Shown here: piece after piece, positions 52,767-61,200 of the stretch
Numbering within the stretch: position 1 is the stretch's first letter
Layout: every line of letters starts with the position of its first letter
Assembly (NCBI RefSeq): GCF_014644735.1
Contig: NZ_BMKZ01000001.1
Coordinates: forward strand, 144,241 to 208,240
DNA from: Caldalkalibacillus thermarum
Lineage (GTDB): Bacteria; Bacillota; Bacilli; Caldalkalibacillales; Caldalkalibacillaceae
Length of the DNA: 64,000 nt
Reading direction: 5' to 3'
Made by a program: the position numbers and the translations under genes
Notes under the pieces: generated by a model
What the model was told of the DNA's origin: nothing
The model's input: only the letters and a program-made list of their open reading frames with translations
The model's database searches: none

Positions 52767-53613
52767 TTTGCATACCCATACCACTGCTTCTGACGGAACC
52801 AATCCCCCGGCCGAAAATGTGCGTCTGGCCAGGGAAAAGGGACTAAAAGCCATTGCCATTACTGATCATGATACGGTAGGCGGTATAGAAGAGGCACTGG
52901 CGGCCGGGCGTGAATGTGGAGTAGAAGTAGTTCCTGGTATTGAAATCAGTACATTGCGTCATGGTCAAGATGTGCATGTATTGGGTTACTTCATTGATTA
53001 TCAGCAGGAAGGCCTCCATCATGAGCTGCACAAGTTGCGTGATGTGCGTGCGAAGCGCAACGAGATGATGGTGGCCCGCCTTAATGAGCTGGGAATTGAG
53101 ATCACCATGGAAGAAGTCCGGGCCAAGCAGACAGAGCCTGAAGGAAACATTGGTCGCCCTCACATTGCCGAAGTGTTGATGGACAAAGGCATTGTTGATT
53201 CGATGGAGGAAGCTTTTGAGAAATATTTAGGCCGGGAAGGAAAAGCCTATGTCAATCCTCCGCGCATTTCTCCTGAAGATGCGGTCCGCTTGATCTTGCG
53301 TTATGGAGGCATTCCGGTTTTGGCCCATCCCGGTCTGTATGATGATGATCCGTTAATAGAAGAACTTGTGGCGCTTGGTTTAAAGGGGATAGAGGTGTAC
53401 CATCCGGATCACACAGACAGGGAGATTGAGAAATACAGCCGCATTGCCGCAGAACTTCAGTTGATTGCCACTGGAGGCTCTGACTTTCACGGGGAACGGA
53501 ACGGACACATCTTCCACTCAGATTTGGGTTCACAGCCGGTTCCGGCTGAAGTCCTGGAAAAATTAAAGCAGCTGAAGCACATGCGTGATAATCGCGCAAA
53601 AAAAGAGTTGTAA
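52753..53613 (+). CDS. PHP-domain phosphoesterase (RNase AM / nucleoside bisphosphate phosphatase type)
   Basis: 286 residues from ATG 52753 (GGAGG upstream, inside the GDPD gene). PHP motifs IDLHTHTTASDGTNPPAE, AITDHDTVGGI, PGIEISTL, ..NIGRPHIAEVL.., VLAHPG and GGSDFHG give the trinuclear metal site. Homologues (YciV/TrpH) dephosphorylate pAp-type nucleotides or trim rRNA 5' ends. Co-transcribed with the GDPD gene. Confidence 0.85.
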   Translation: MATIDLHTHTTASDGTNPPAENVRLAREKGLKAIAITDHDTVGGIEEALAAGRECGVEVVPGIEISTLRHGQDVHVLGYFIDYQQEGLHHELHKLRDVRAKRNEMMVARLNELGIEITMEEVRAKQTEPEGNIGRPHIAEVLMDKGIVDSMEEAFEKYLGREGKAYVNPPRISPEDAVRLILRYGGIPVLAHPGLYDDDPLIEELVALGLKGIEVYHPDHTDREIEKYSRIAAELQLIATGGSDFHGERNGHIFHSDLGSQPVPAEVLEKLKQLKHMRDNRAKKEL

Positions 53614-53637
53614 GCCATCGCTTTACAACTCTTTTTT
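53600..53637. terminator. bidirectional terminator between convergent genes
   Basis: GAGTTGTAA (53605-53613) pairs with TTACAACTC (53623-53631), with A and T runs on both sides. Its arms contain the stop codons of both flanking genes. Confidence 0.9.
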
Positions 53638-54060
53638 CATTTTGACATGCATCATACCGGCTTCTTCAAAGCGTTCAGGTGAAGCGAGCTCATACCCCAG
53701 GTTTTCATAAAAACCGATCACTTGCTCCTGGGCATGGAGCACAAGTGTTTTAAGCCCCTGGGCTCTGGCCTCTTCTTCGATGGTTTTCATCACTTGTTCC
53801 CCTAGTCCTTTGCCACGGTGGGAGGGTAAAACACAGATCCGTTCCACTTTCCCTACAGAGGGAGAGACAGGGCGCAGACGCCCGGCTGCCACAGGTTGGA
53901 TCCCTTTATAGACCACAAAGTGATCGCAGTCTTGTTCAAACTCGTCAATTTCCAGTTCAGCAGGCACCTTTTGTTCGTTTACAAATACGGCTGTCCGCAC
54001 GTGATGGGCATCTTTTAAGGCCTGTTCTGATTGAACCTTTTGAACGGTGTACGACGGCAT
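53623..54060 (-). CDS. yjcF: GNAT-family N-acetyltransferase (YjcF-like)
   Basis: 145 residues. GNAT fold with ..VAAGRLRPVSPSVGKVERICVLPSHRGKGLGEQVMKTIE.. (acetyl-CoA binding R-G-K-G-L-G) and ..IGFYENLGYE... The order with the yjcG-like gene upstream matches B. subtilis yjcG-yjcF. Substrate unknown. Confidence 0.85.
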   Translation of the reverse strand: MPSYTVQKVQSEQALKDAHHVRTAVFVNEQKVPAELEIDEFEQDCDHFVVYKGIQPVAAGRLRPVSPSVGKVERICVLPSHRGKGLGEQVMKTIEEEARAQGLKTLVLHAQEQVIGFYENLGYELASPERFEEAGMMHVKMKKEL

Positions 54061-54071
54061 GGCTGCACCCC

Positions 54072-54587
54072 CTACACCTTCTGGCCAAGCAAAAAGGTTT
54101 CATAAGTGGTCCAAGCTTCATTCTCCAACTGATAGAGAAGATGGAAACGGGTAGCTGTAAAAGTGAACTCAAACGTCTTCATCCGTAAGCGGCCATAGAC
54201 ATCGTGCAGCTCGTCGTCAGACATCTCTTGTCCAATCGTAATATGTGGAACAAAAGGATATTTTCGTTCATGCATCAGTGGAGGTTCATGTAATTTATTG
54301 TGCAAAGCTGTCAACAGTGGCTCTTCTTTAATGGCCAGATAAAGGACATTATTCGTTGGATGGAAATGGCTCACTTTGTAAATATGAAGGGGAATCGGCT
54401 CCGTTTCTTGAGCCACCTGGCGTAAATACTGAACAATTTCAGGCAGTTGATCTTCATTGGCTTCAAAAGCTTCTTTAATCGTTATATGAGGTGCAATAAG
54501 AGAATAACGGGGGTCATAACGTTTGCGAAATGAATTGGCAAGATCTTGAATGTTTTTGGGCGGAAAAATGGCTATGCCTAAATTCAT
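54072..54587 (-). CDS. yjcG: 2'-5' RNA ligase / phosphoesterase family protein YjcG
   Basis: 171 residues from ATG 54587 (AAGGAGGG upstream). Two HxT/S-type motifs, APHITIKEAF and VPHITIGQEM, define the 2H phosphoesterase family to which YjcG belongs. It probably acts on 2',3'-cyclic or 2'-5' phosphodiester nucleotides. It is 11 nt upstream of the acetyltransferase gene. Confidence 0.88.
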   Translation of the reverse strand: MNLGIAIFPPKNIQDLANSFRKRYDPRYSLIAPHITIKEAFEANEDQLPEIVQYLRQVAQETEPIPLHIYKVSHFHPTNNVLYLAIKEEPLLTALHNKLHEPPLMHERKYPFVPHITIGQEMSDDELHDVYGRLRMKTFEFTFTATRFHLLYQLENEAWTTYETFLLGQKV

Positions 54588-54761
54588 GATGTGTACCCTC
54601 CTTCTTCGCCTAGACATACTTATTGTACCATATTTTAGCGTTTGTCACTCCCCTTTTACAACCGAATATGTTAAAATGATAGGACTAATTGTTCAATTGG
54701 GAATTATAAATGGGTTTAGCGTTTGTTTGTAACGGGTAATGGGAAATGGGGAGGTTATGCT

Positions 54762-55304
54762 ATGAACAACAGAGTGCACAGTAAAGATGTTAAACAAGCC
54801 GCTTTAGATCTTCTGCGCAAGAGAGGTGTCACCATCCAGGATATCGCTGAGATTGTATATAAAATGCAATCGCCATACAAGCCTGATCTGAGTATGACGG
54901 CATGCGTGGAGTCTGTTGAAGCCGTCTTGGATAAGAGGGAAGTTCAGCATGCCCTCTTGGTGGGGATTGAGCTGGATATACTTGCTGAGAAAAAAATGTT
55001 GTCTGAGCCGTTGCAAAGTATTGTCGAGAATGATGAGGGTTTATTCGGTTGTGATGAAACTTTAGCCTTAGGTTCTGTCTTTGGTTACGGCAGCATTGCT
55101 GTGACCACCTTTGGCTATTTGGATAAAGAGAAAGTGGGCATTGTCAAAAAGCTGGATTCTAAGATCGGGTCTCATGTTAATACATTTCTTGATGACCTGG
55201 TATGCAGTATCGCCGCCAGCGCTTCCAGCAGGTTGGCCCACCGCCTGCGGGATTTAGAGGAAGCGGAAGAAGAAGTGGAACAAAGAGAAGAACAAGCAGG
55301 ATAA
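54762..55304 (+). CDS. phosphatidylglycerophosphatase A-like protein (PgpA/YutG family)
   Basis: 180 residues from ATG 54762 (GGGGAGG 7 nt before). YutG-type: N-terminal helices, then ..GCDETLALGSVFGYGSIAVTTFGYLDKEKVGIVKKLD.. and ..NTFLDDLVCSIAASASSRLAHRL... In this soluble PgpA subgroup phosphatase activity on PGP is presumed, not shown for all members. The C-terminus is acidic (EEAEEEVEQREEQ). Confidence 0.8.
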   Translation: MNNRVHSKDVKQAALDLLRKRGVTIQDIAEIVYKMQSPYKPDLSMTACVESVEAVLDKREVQHALLVGIELDILAEKKMLSEPLQSIVENDEGLFGCDETLALGSVFGYGSIAVTTFGYLDKEKVGIVKKLDSKIGSHVNTFLDDLVCSIAASASSRLAHRLRDLEEAEEEVEQREEQAG

Positions 55305-55372
55305 TTTGACATGAAATCCAGTTCATTTGGATAAGATGATAATAGACCAAGTTAACGCAGGTGTGAGGGAGC

Positions 55373-55543
55373 ATGAACTGGATTTATTGGGGTAAACTGT
55401 ACGACAGTAAATTTCAAGCCAACTGCTTAAAAATGCGTATTGAACATGATTGGTGGCTGATGGGCCGTCATACCCCTCAGATGGTTGAGGTGTTTAAGGT
55501 GAAAAGTGGAAAATATGGTGTACGGTTTAGCTGGGAGGCATAA
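55373..55543 (+). CDS. 56-residue hypothetical protein
   Basis: ATG 55373 after GTGAGGGAG. MNWIYWGKLYDSKFQANCLK..., rich in Trp (5) and basic residues, with a beta-type ending FKVKSGKYGVRFSW. The ribosome site and codon use support a real gene, about 70 nt after pgpA. Family not recognised. Confidence 0.55.
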   Translation: MNWIYWGKLYDSKFQANCLKMRIEHDWWLMGRHTPQMVEVFKVKSGKYGVRFSWEA

Positions 55544-55588
55544 TCCCGGCTTTTTACCTTTAAGATTTTTGTTAAAAGGAAGGGTATA

Positions 55589-56581
55589 ATGGATACGGCG
55601 AGTCATTTTCTGATCGGGGTCGGACTTGGCGGTTTGGCCCATCTTCATCCTGAAGTAGCATCCATTCCTGGGGCAGGGCTGGCTGTCACTATTGGAACTG
55701 TGCTTGCCTCTCAGGCCCCTGACTTTGATTGTGTTTACCGCTTCAAAGGGGATGCTGCCTATTTCAAATATCACCGGGGGATTTCCCACTCCATTCCCTT
55801 TTGGTTCATTTGGCCCACGCTGATCACGCTGTTGATTATCCCCTTTGTTGATGGACTGGCTTGGACTTTGCTGTGGATATGGTGTTTTATCGCTGTGCTT
55901 ATTCATGTAGGTCTTGATGTCTTGAACACATACGGTACACAAGCGCTACGTCCGTTCAAAGAGGACTGGCTCGCCAAAGATGTGTTGATGATTTTGGACC
56001 CTTATATTTTTCTCACTCAACTGACCGGGGTCTTCTTGTGGTGGACAGGGCTTGTTTCTCCAGGGCCATTATTTGCTTGGATTAACGGAATAACCTTACT
56101 CTATATTGGGGTACGGATTTATCTTCATCGCTTGCAGCTGGCCAGAGCAGCAAAGCTGTATCGGGAATTTGAACCGATGCGGATGTGTGTGACGCCTACA
56201 TTTCGCTTCAACACCTGGCAAGTTGTGGTTGAAACCGATCATCACTTTATTTTAGGCCGTTTAAAAAATGGAGTGTACCAGGAGGAAATGCGTCTTGAGA
56301 AATGCGCAAGCCGCTCTTGGTATCGCTGGAGAGAAAAAAGTGATGTTGTGGACTCATTTTTGTATTTTGCCAAATACGTCTATTTTGAACAGCACCGTGA
56401 CGGAGACATGCTGCGCATGAAATGGACGGACCTGCGCTTCCGCTTTGGCCAGTCCTTCCCTTTTCAGGCAGTGCTGGAGGTGGATAAAACCGGAAAGATT
56501 ATAAAGGAAACCATCGGATGGGGCCATGAAGAGGATAACAAAGTAAATATGTTCGAGGTTTTAAAAGAAGCGGTTAAGTAA
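55589..56581 (+). CDS. membrane-bound metal-dependent hydrolase (YfhP/YdjM, DUF457 type)
   Basis: 330 residues, AAAAGGAAGGG upstream. MDTASHFLIGVGLGGLAHLH, ..ASQAPDFDCVYRFKG.., ..KYHRGISHSIPF.. and ..VLIHVGLDVLNTYGTQALRPF..: the His/Asp metal motifs of the YdjM/YfhP family embedded in 4-5 membrane helices, with a C-terminal cytoplasmic domain of about 130 residues. Function unclear. Confidence 0.85.
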   Translation: MDTASHFLIGVGLGGLAHLHPEVASIPGAGLAVTIGTVLASQAPDFDCVYRFKGDAAYFKYHRGISHSIPFWFIWPTLITLLIIPFVDGLAWTLLWIWCFIAVLIHVGLDVLNTYGTQALRPFKEDWLAKDVLMILDPYIFLTQLTGVFLWWTGLVSPGPLFAWINGITLLYIGVRIYLHRLQLARAAKLYREFEPMRMCVTPTFRFNTWQVVVETDHHFILGRLKNGVYQEEMRLEKCASRSWYRWREKSDVVDSFLYFAKYVYFEQHRDGDMLRMKWTDLRFRFGQSFPFQAVLEVDKTGKIIKETIGWGHEEDNKVNMFEVLKEAVK

Positions 56582-56604
56582 GGAGTGTGTCAGAAGGTCT
56601 TCCA

Positions 56605-56732
56605 CTACTTGATGATGACACCGACAGCCCCCACTAAATAACCGCCTTTGATCAGCCAGCCGGTTGGATCAAGGGGAGCCATATTGGCCAGCAAGAGTAA
56701 CGGAAATACTAAATATAACAGGTTTCTTAAGA
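56605..56732 (-). pseudogene. membrane protein C-terminal fragment
   Basis: Minus-strand frame ..SVTLLLANMAPLDPTGWLIK then GGYLVGAVGVIIK and TAG. It looks like the last two helices of a membrane protein I cannot name. No upstream part. Confidence 0.35.
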
Positions 56733-56785
56733 AATTAGGATTAGCTTATGCGACAAATCTATCAAGGGTGCTTCGGTTTTGCTAA

Positions 56786-56947
56786 GTTGAGCCGGTAGGT
56801 GAGTTGCGTCCAATTGATCAACCTGTTGAAGCACTGACGGTGATGACGGATAAAGACAGGGTGAGGGTGGTGGCCGGAGATGCAGGTGCAACGTCTGCCG
56901 AAGTGATCAACGAGAAGAACAATGGCGACAGAAAAAAACAAAAGTGA
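56786..56947 (+). pseudogene. unrecognised C-terminal remnant
   Basis: Plus-strand frame EPVGELRPIDQPVEALTVMT..RVRVVAGDAGATSAEV.. ending at TGA 56947. Composition is protein-like but there is no start or ribosome site. Followed by a terminator at 56972. Probably the tail of a lost gene. Confidence 0.3.
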
Positions 56948-56971
56948 AGAATGTGTGTCAAACCTGTCCAA

Positions 56972-57005
56972 GCGATTTCCGTCTAATGGAGATCGCTTTT
57001 TTGTA
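56972..57005 (+). terminator. rho-independent terminator
   Basis: AGCGATTTCC and GGAGATCGCT pair with one mismatch, then TTTTTT. Confidence 0.75.
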
Positions 57006-57090
57006 TGGTCAGTTATCTTGGTTTTCCTTATGATAGAAATATGACAATAAACAGCACCAAGTCTCATTTTTGAGAAGGGATGGAAATAAA

Positions 57091-58455
57091 GTGTACGGCC
57101 AACTTGTTCATAAGCAAAGACAATTTTTTGACATGGGCAAGACTAAAGATCTTAACTTCCGCCTGGAAGCCTTACAAAGGTTAAGGCAGGCAATTGCGTC
57201 TCGAGAACAGGATTTGCTCACAGCCCTCAAAGCCGATTTGAACAAACCTGAGTTAGAAGCCTATGCCACAGAAATTGGCATTATTTTGAGTGAGATTCGC
57301 TTTGTCTTGAAAAGGTTAAAATCGTGGGTCAAACCAAGAAGAGTGAAAACGCCTGTTACCCTTTTGGGGGCAAGAAGTTACATTTACCCCGAACCTTATG
57401 GTGTCACCCTGATCATCTCCCCCTGGAATTATCCCTTGCAACTTGCTGTTTCACCCTTAATCGGCGCCATCGCAGCAGGAAACTGTGCGGTTGTCAAACC
57501 TTCTGAACTCACCCCCCATACATCGGCGGTCCTTGCTGAACTGATTGGAGATATTTTTCCAGAGAACTACGTTGCGGTTGTACAAGGGGGAGCAGATGTG
57601 AGCACCGCGCTGCTTCAAGAGAAATGGGACTATATTTTCTTTACAGGCGGTGCGCACATCGGAAAAAAGGTGATGGAAGCGGCTTCCAAACATTTAACGC
57701 CAGTCACTCTGGAACTAGGCGGCAAGAGCCCATGTTTTGTCCATCGCGATGCCAATCTTGATTTAGCTGCCAAGAGAATTGTGTGGGGTAAATTTCTTAA
57801 TGCCGGCCAAACATGTGTGGCCCCGGATTATGTGTATGTGCATTATGAAATCAAAGAGGACTTGATCGGGCGCATCAAGACTTACATTGCGCAATTCTAC
57901 GGTGAAGATGCTATTCAAAACGGCCGCTATACACGAATTGTCAATCAGAAGCATTTTGACCGCCTAACCGCCTTGTTGGATTCAGGCACGATACGCATTG
58001 GCGGTAAGGCTAACCGTGACAAACTTACGATTGAACCAACAGTGCTTGATGAGGTGAGCTGGGATGACCCTGTGATGCAAGAAGAGATTTTTGGCCCTAT
58101 TCTGCCCATATTGGACTATCAGGATCTAGATCAGGCACTGGAGACTGTACGGATACGCTCCAAGCCTCTGGCGCTGTATGTCTTTTCCGAAAGCAAAACC
58201 GTTCAGGATAAGCTGATCCGCCATCTTTCCTTTGGTGGCGGGTGTGTCAATGATACGATTCTGCATGTTGCCTCACCTTATTTACCCTTTGGCGGGGTAG
58301 GCGAAAGCGGCATGGGTGCCTATCATGGCAAAAGGAGTTTCGATACCTTTTCCCACGAAAAAAGCATTGTTAAACAGACAACTTTGTTTGACCTACCTTT
58401 TCGCTATCCCAACGTCAAAAAAGGCCTGCAATTGGTGAAAAGGTTTTTAAAGTAA
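57091..58455 (+). CDS. aldehyde dehydrogenase (class 3-like)
   Basis: About 454 residues from GTG 57091 (AAGGGA upstream; TTG 57070 is an alternative). NAD(P) ALDH: IISPWNYPLQLAVSPLIGA, AGNCAVVKPSE, FTGGAHIGKKV, Glu208 in VTLELGGKSP, catalytic Cys242 in FLNAGQTCVAPDY, and ..EEIFGPILPIL... The lack of an N-terminal extension and length match the short fatty-aldehyde group (YwdH-like). Confidence 0.9.
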   Translation: MYGQLVHKQRQFFDMGKTKDLNFRLEALQRLRQAIASREQDLLTALKADLNKPELEAYATEIGIILSEIRFVLKRLKSWVKPRRVKTPVTLLGARSYIYPEPYGVTLIISPWNYPLQLAVSPLIGAIAAGNCAVVKPSELTPHTSAVLAELIGDIFPENYVAVVQGGADVSTALLQEKWDYIFFTGGAHIGKKVMEAASKHLTPVTLELGGKSPCFVHRDANLDLAAKRIVWGKFLNAGQTCVAPDYVYVHYEIKEDLIGRIKTYIAQFYGEDAIQNGRYTRIVNQKHFDRLTALLDSGTIRIGGKANRDKLTIEPTVLDEVSWDDPVMQEEIFGPILPILDYQDLDQALETVRIRSKPLALYVFSESKTVQDKLIRHLSFGGGCVNDTILHVASPYLPFGGVGESGMGAYHGKRSFDTFSHEKSIVKQTTLFDLPFRYPNVKKGLQLVKRFLK

Positions 58456-58494
58456 AATTCATGCTTGATAACCATTGGAATAATACATGATTTC

Positions 58495-58537
58495 TTCATA
58501 ACTTCATCACAGTATTATCAAATTTTTAGGGTATATA
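58495..58537 (+). promoter_or_regulatory. direct-repeat promoter, site 1 of 4
   Basis: Three consecutive 11-bp units: TTCATAACTTC (58495-58505), ATCACAGTATT (58506-58516), ATCAAATTTTT (58517-58527); then 4 nt and a -10-like TATATA (58532-58537). Same layout as sites at 58840, 60419 and 62935. Fits an OmpR/PhoB-type activator. Confidence 0.6.
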
Positions 58538-58568
58538 TTTAGTGAAAACTAGAAAGGAGGAAACACAA

Positions 58569-58649
58569 ATGCAAAACAAAAAACTGATGTTGGTGATGTC
58601 ATTTGCTCTAGCAGCCGTATTGGTGAGTGGTCTTCCTTTTTCATGGTAA
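58569..58649 (+). pseudogene. short secreted-peptide gene, possibly frameshifted
   Basis: ATG 58569 with an excellent AGAAAGGAGG before it encodes 26 residues, MQNKKLMLVMSFALAAVLVS then GLPFSW: a signal peptide and nothing more. A one-base shift in the T5 run near 58638 would extend it with HGNDKYKYKNAS before a stop. Either a truncated secreted protein or a genuine tiny exported peptide. It shares the direct-repeat promoter with the metal/redox cluster. Confidence 0.4.
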
Positions 58650-58839
58650 TGATAAGTATAAGTATAAGAATGCTTCTTGAACCATTTTTTAAAAAAAGAA
58701 GAAACAAAGAAGAGTTGCAATCTCTCCTTTGAATGAAAAATAGATAATTGAAAACATGCTAAGTTAAATCATGAATGGTCTTCCTATACTTGTAGCTTCC
58801 ATGATTTGGATGTAAATTCCATAATGTTAAAATATAGTC
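58650..58839 (+). other. AT-rich spacer, no gene seen
   Basis: Contains short frames only; no ribosome site linked to a convincing frame. Confidence 0.4.
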
Positions 58840-58871
58840 TTCATAGTTTTATCACATTTAATGTTTATAGT
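58840..58871 (+). promoter_or_regulatory. direct-repeat promoter of the CcdA-like gene, site 2 of 4
   Basis: TTCATAGTTTT (58840-58850) and ATCACATTTAA (58851-58861) are 11-bp direct repeats; 4 nt later is TATAGT (58866-58871). About 28 of 35 bases from 58840 are identical to the multicopper oxidase promoter at 62935. Confidence 0.75.
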
Positions 58872-58925
58872 AGATAACAAAGTCATTTGAGAAACGAGAC
58901 GACAAGTTCAAAGGAGCAGTACACT

Positions 58926-59675
58926 ATGGATTGGTATATTCAGTTTGTGCAATGGTTATCTTTTATCAGCGAGCCCTTAAGTAATCTTTATCATTCTCAA
59001 CAAACTCCGGTGCTTGGAGCCTTATTGTTAGGGATATTAGGTGCTGTAGCCCCTTGCCAGATTTCAGCTAACATGGGGGCCATCTCTTATACAACAAACC
59101 GAATGGCACAAGGTAAGAAATGGCTTGCCGAAATCCTGAGTTTTTTTGCAGGGAAAACTTTCGTGTATTTTTTATTAGGAGTATTGGTTCTGTTGATAGG
59201 CAAAGAGCTAGAAGCCCTGACCATACCGGTCTTCCAAGTGACTCGGAAAATCATTGGGCCTTTGTTTTTGATTGCGGGTCTTTATTTTGTTGGTTGGATT
59301 AAAATCAGGGGAGTATTTACGGAAAGATTACTTAAATATCAAGGCCTAACCGAGAAGTTTTCCGGCAATAAGCGGGCTTTCTCTTTGGGAGTTTTATTGT
59401 CTCTCGCCTTTTGCCCCACTATGTTTTTAATCTTTTTTGGTTTATTGATACCTTTGGTGTTAGGTACATCTGGATATGGATTTATACTGCCATTATTGTT
59501 TTCAATAGGTACGTTTATGCCTGTGTTACTTTTCCTGGGGTTGGCTTTTGGCTTTGGAGTGGATCGTACCTTTATGAAGAAATCAAAAAGAATAGGACGG
59601 ATCATTCAGGGCGTCACAGGTATCATTTTCATTGTGCTTGGTATTCATGACATTATTTTATACTGGACCGGGTAG
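58926..59675 (+). CDS. CcdA/DsbD-like thiol-disulfide transmembrane protein (DsbD_2/sulfite exporter-like)
   Basis: 249 residues from ATG 58926 (AAAGGAG 58910-58916). Six helices in two homologous halves; Cys in LGAVAPCQISANMG and in LLSLAFCPTMFLIF mark the CcdA/DsbD pair that carries electrons from cytosolic thioredoxin across the membrane. Homologues next to multicopper oxidases and copper genes serve reductant supply to extracytoplasmic thiols. The role in metal handling is inferred from neighbours and shared promoter type. Confidence 0.8.
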   Translation: MDWYIQFVQWLSFISEPLSNLYHSQQTPVLGALLLGILGAVAPCQISANMGAISYTTNRMAQGKKWLAEILSFFAGKTFVYFLLGVLVLLIGKELEALTIPVFQVTRKIIGPLFLIAGLYFVGWIKIRGVFTERLLKYQGLTEKFSGNKRAFSLGVLLSLAFCPTMFLIFFGLLIPLVLGTSGYGFILPLLFSIGTFMPVLLFLGLAFGFGVDRTFMKKSKRIGRIIQGVTGIIFIVLGIHDIILYWTG

Positions 59676-59807
59676 CGTTCAGGAAATACAAGAACACCCG
59701 AAAGATTAATCATTTTTTTAAATTTTATTTAGTTCAGAACGATAGACATAGTCGGGGTATACGATCATATTATAGTATAGATATTGAAAGAATAGGTGGT
59801 ATAAAAG

Positions 59808-60416
59808 ATGTATGATCATATACCCTTGGTTGGTTTGTATATCATCGTCGTTTTATGGGTCATCTGTTTTGCTTTTGTGTTTCACCGTCACATTACAAGT
59901 ATGGCCGGTATGGTGGCTGCCATGGGGATTGGCATGACCAGCGGGCTAGGTATAGGCATGGTTTTAGGCATTGCCCAAGGGGAATATTTTTTACAAGCAA
60001 TCATCATGGGCATGTTGGTCGGGATGATCTTTGGTCTTTTGGCAGGAAGTCCTTTTGGTTTGGCGGCCATAGTGGATGGGATTTCATCTGGTATTATGGG
60101 TGGGATGATGGGAGCCATGACTGGAGCAATGATCCCTCCTGAACATGGACTGTCTATGATTAAAATTATCTTTGTGTTGTCAATGGGAATGTATTTTATT
60201 ATTTATTTGCTGCTTCACCAGGAAGCAGATCTCCATAAGAGCAGATCAGAGCTAACGGGATGGGTCAAAAGCATGTTGTCCAAACCTTCTCTGCTCTTTA
60301 TTATTGTTTGTATCTTTCTTATTCAGATCTACCAAATGGAGGGAACAAAAGTTAAGCACGAACTAGATGATGCACCACATCCTTCTCACGGTATGGTGGT
60401 GGAGGAAGGCCCTTGA
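59808..60416 (+). CDS. Gly/Met-rich polytopic membrane protein, unrecognised
   Basis: 202 residues from ATG 59808. Five to six helices; the middle region is glycine- and methionine-rich (..GMTSGLGIGMVLGIAQGE.., ..IIMGMLVGMIFGLLAG.., ..GIMGGMMGAMTGAM..), and the tail has HPSHGM. The many membrane Met residues near a CcdA-like protein and a multicopper oxidase hint at copper, but I know no family function. No direct-repeat promoter was found before it. Confidence 0.6.
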   Translation: MYDHIPLVGLYIIVVLWVICFAFVFHRHITSMAGMVAAMGIGMTSGLGIGMVLGIAQGEYFLQAIIMGMLVGMIFGLLAGSPFGLAAIVDGISSGIMGGMMGAMTGAMIPPEHGLSMIKIIFVLSMGMYFIIYLLLHQEADLHKSRSELTGWVKSMLSKPSLLFIIVCIFLIQIYQMEGTKVKHELDDAPHPSHGMVVEEGP

Positions 60417-60418
60417 TC

Positions 60419-60450
60419 ATCACATTTTTATCACATTTTAGATTTAAAAT
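60419..60450 (+). promoter_or_regulatory. direct-repeat promoter of the two-component operon, site 3 of 4
   Basis: ATCACATTTTT (60419-60429) and ATCACATTTTA (60430-60440) are near-identical 11-bp repeats; 4 nt later is TAAAAT (60445-60450). Suggests autoregulation by the response regulator. Confidence 0.7.
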
Positions 60451-60495
60451 ATGAAATAAGACATAAAACAAAGGCTTGAAAAATGAGGGATTGAA

Positions 60496-61200
60496 GTGAA
60501 TAAATTTCATATTCTTATTGTTGACGATGAATGGAACATGAGAAACTTGTTACGCATTCATTTGACTAAAGCAGGATTTCAAGTGAGTGAAGCCAAAAAT
60601 GGACAGGAAGCATTAGAACTGTTAGAGCAACATAATGTAGACTTAATTATTCTTGATTTAATGATGCCGGATATGGATGGTTTGGATGTATGTGCAAAGA
60701 TTCGCCAAACAAAGCAGACACCTATCCTCATGTTGACGGCTCGAACAGACACAAAGGATAAGGTTGATGGGCTTAATGTCGGAGCGGATGACTACTTGAC
60801 CAAGCCGTTTGAAGCGGAGGAGCTCGTTGCCCGGGTGCATGCTTTGCTTAGAAGGGCTTATAGGGGAGAAGCACAATTAAATAAACGGATATTAACGTTT
60901 CGTAAGTTAAAAATCGATCCGGCAGGAAGAAAAGTGATCGTTGCCGGACAACCTGTTCATTTTACGCCAAAAGAGTTTAGCCTGTTATTATTACTGGCCA
61001 GTCATCCTGAACGCGTATTTACGCGAGAACATTTGCTATACCACATTTGGGGAGAAGATTATTTTGGGGATGAACGAACGGTTGATACCCATATTAAAAG
61101 TATACGGGCTAAGTTTCGTCAAGCGGGCCTGTCCTATAATCCCATCCAGACAGTATGGGGAGTAGGCTACAAGTTTAAGGGACGTGAAGGGCAGACATGA
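60496..61200 (+). CDS. OmpR/PhoB-family response regulator
   Basis: 234 residues from GTG 60496 (ATGAGGGA upstream). Receiver domain with Asp10/Asp11, phospho-acceptor Asp54 in LIILDLMMPD and Lys103 in LTKPF; C-terminal winged helix (..FTPKEFSLLLLLASHPERVFTREHL.., ..ERTVDTHIKSIRAKFR.., ..TVWGVGYKF). OmpR-type proteins bind tandem 10-11 bp direct repeats, which fits the sites found in four local promoters. The stop overlaps the kinase start by 4 nt (ATGA). Confidence 0.92.
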   Translation: MNKFHILIVDDEWNMRNLLRIHLTKAGFQVSEAKNGQEALELLEQHNVDLIILDLMMPDMDGLDVCAKIRQTKQTPILMLTARTDTKDKVDGLNVGADDYLTKPFEAEELVARVHALLRRAYRGEAQLNKRILTFRKLKIDPAGRKVIVAGQPVHFTPKEFSLLLLLASHPERVFTREHLLYHIWGEDYFGDERTVDTHIKSIRAKFRQAGLSYNPIQTVWGVGYKFKGREGQT

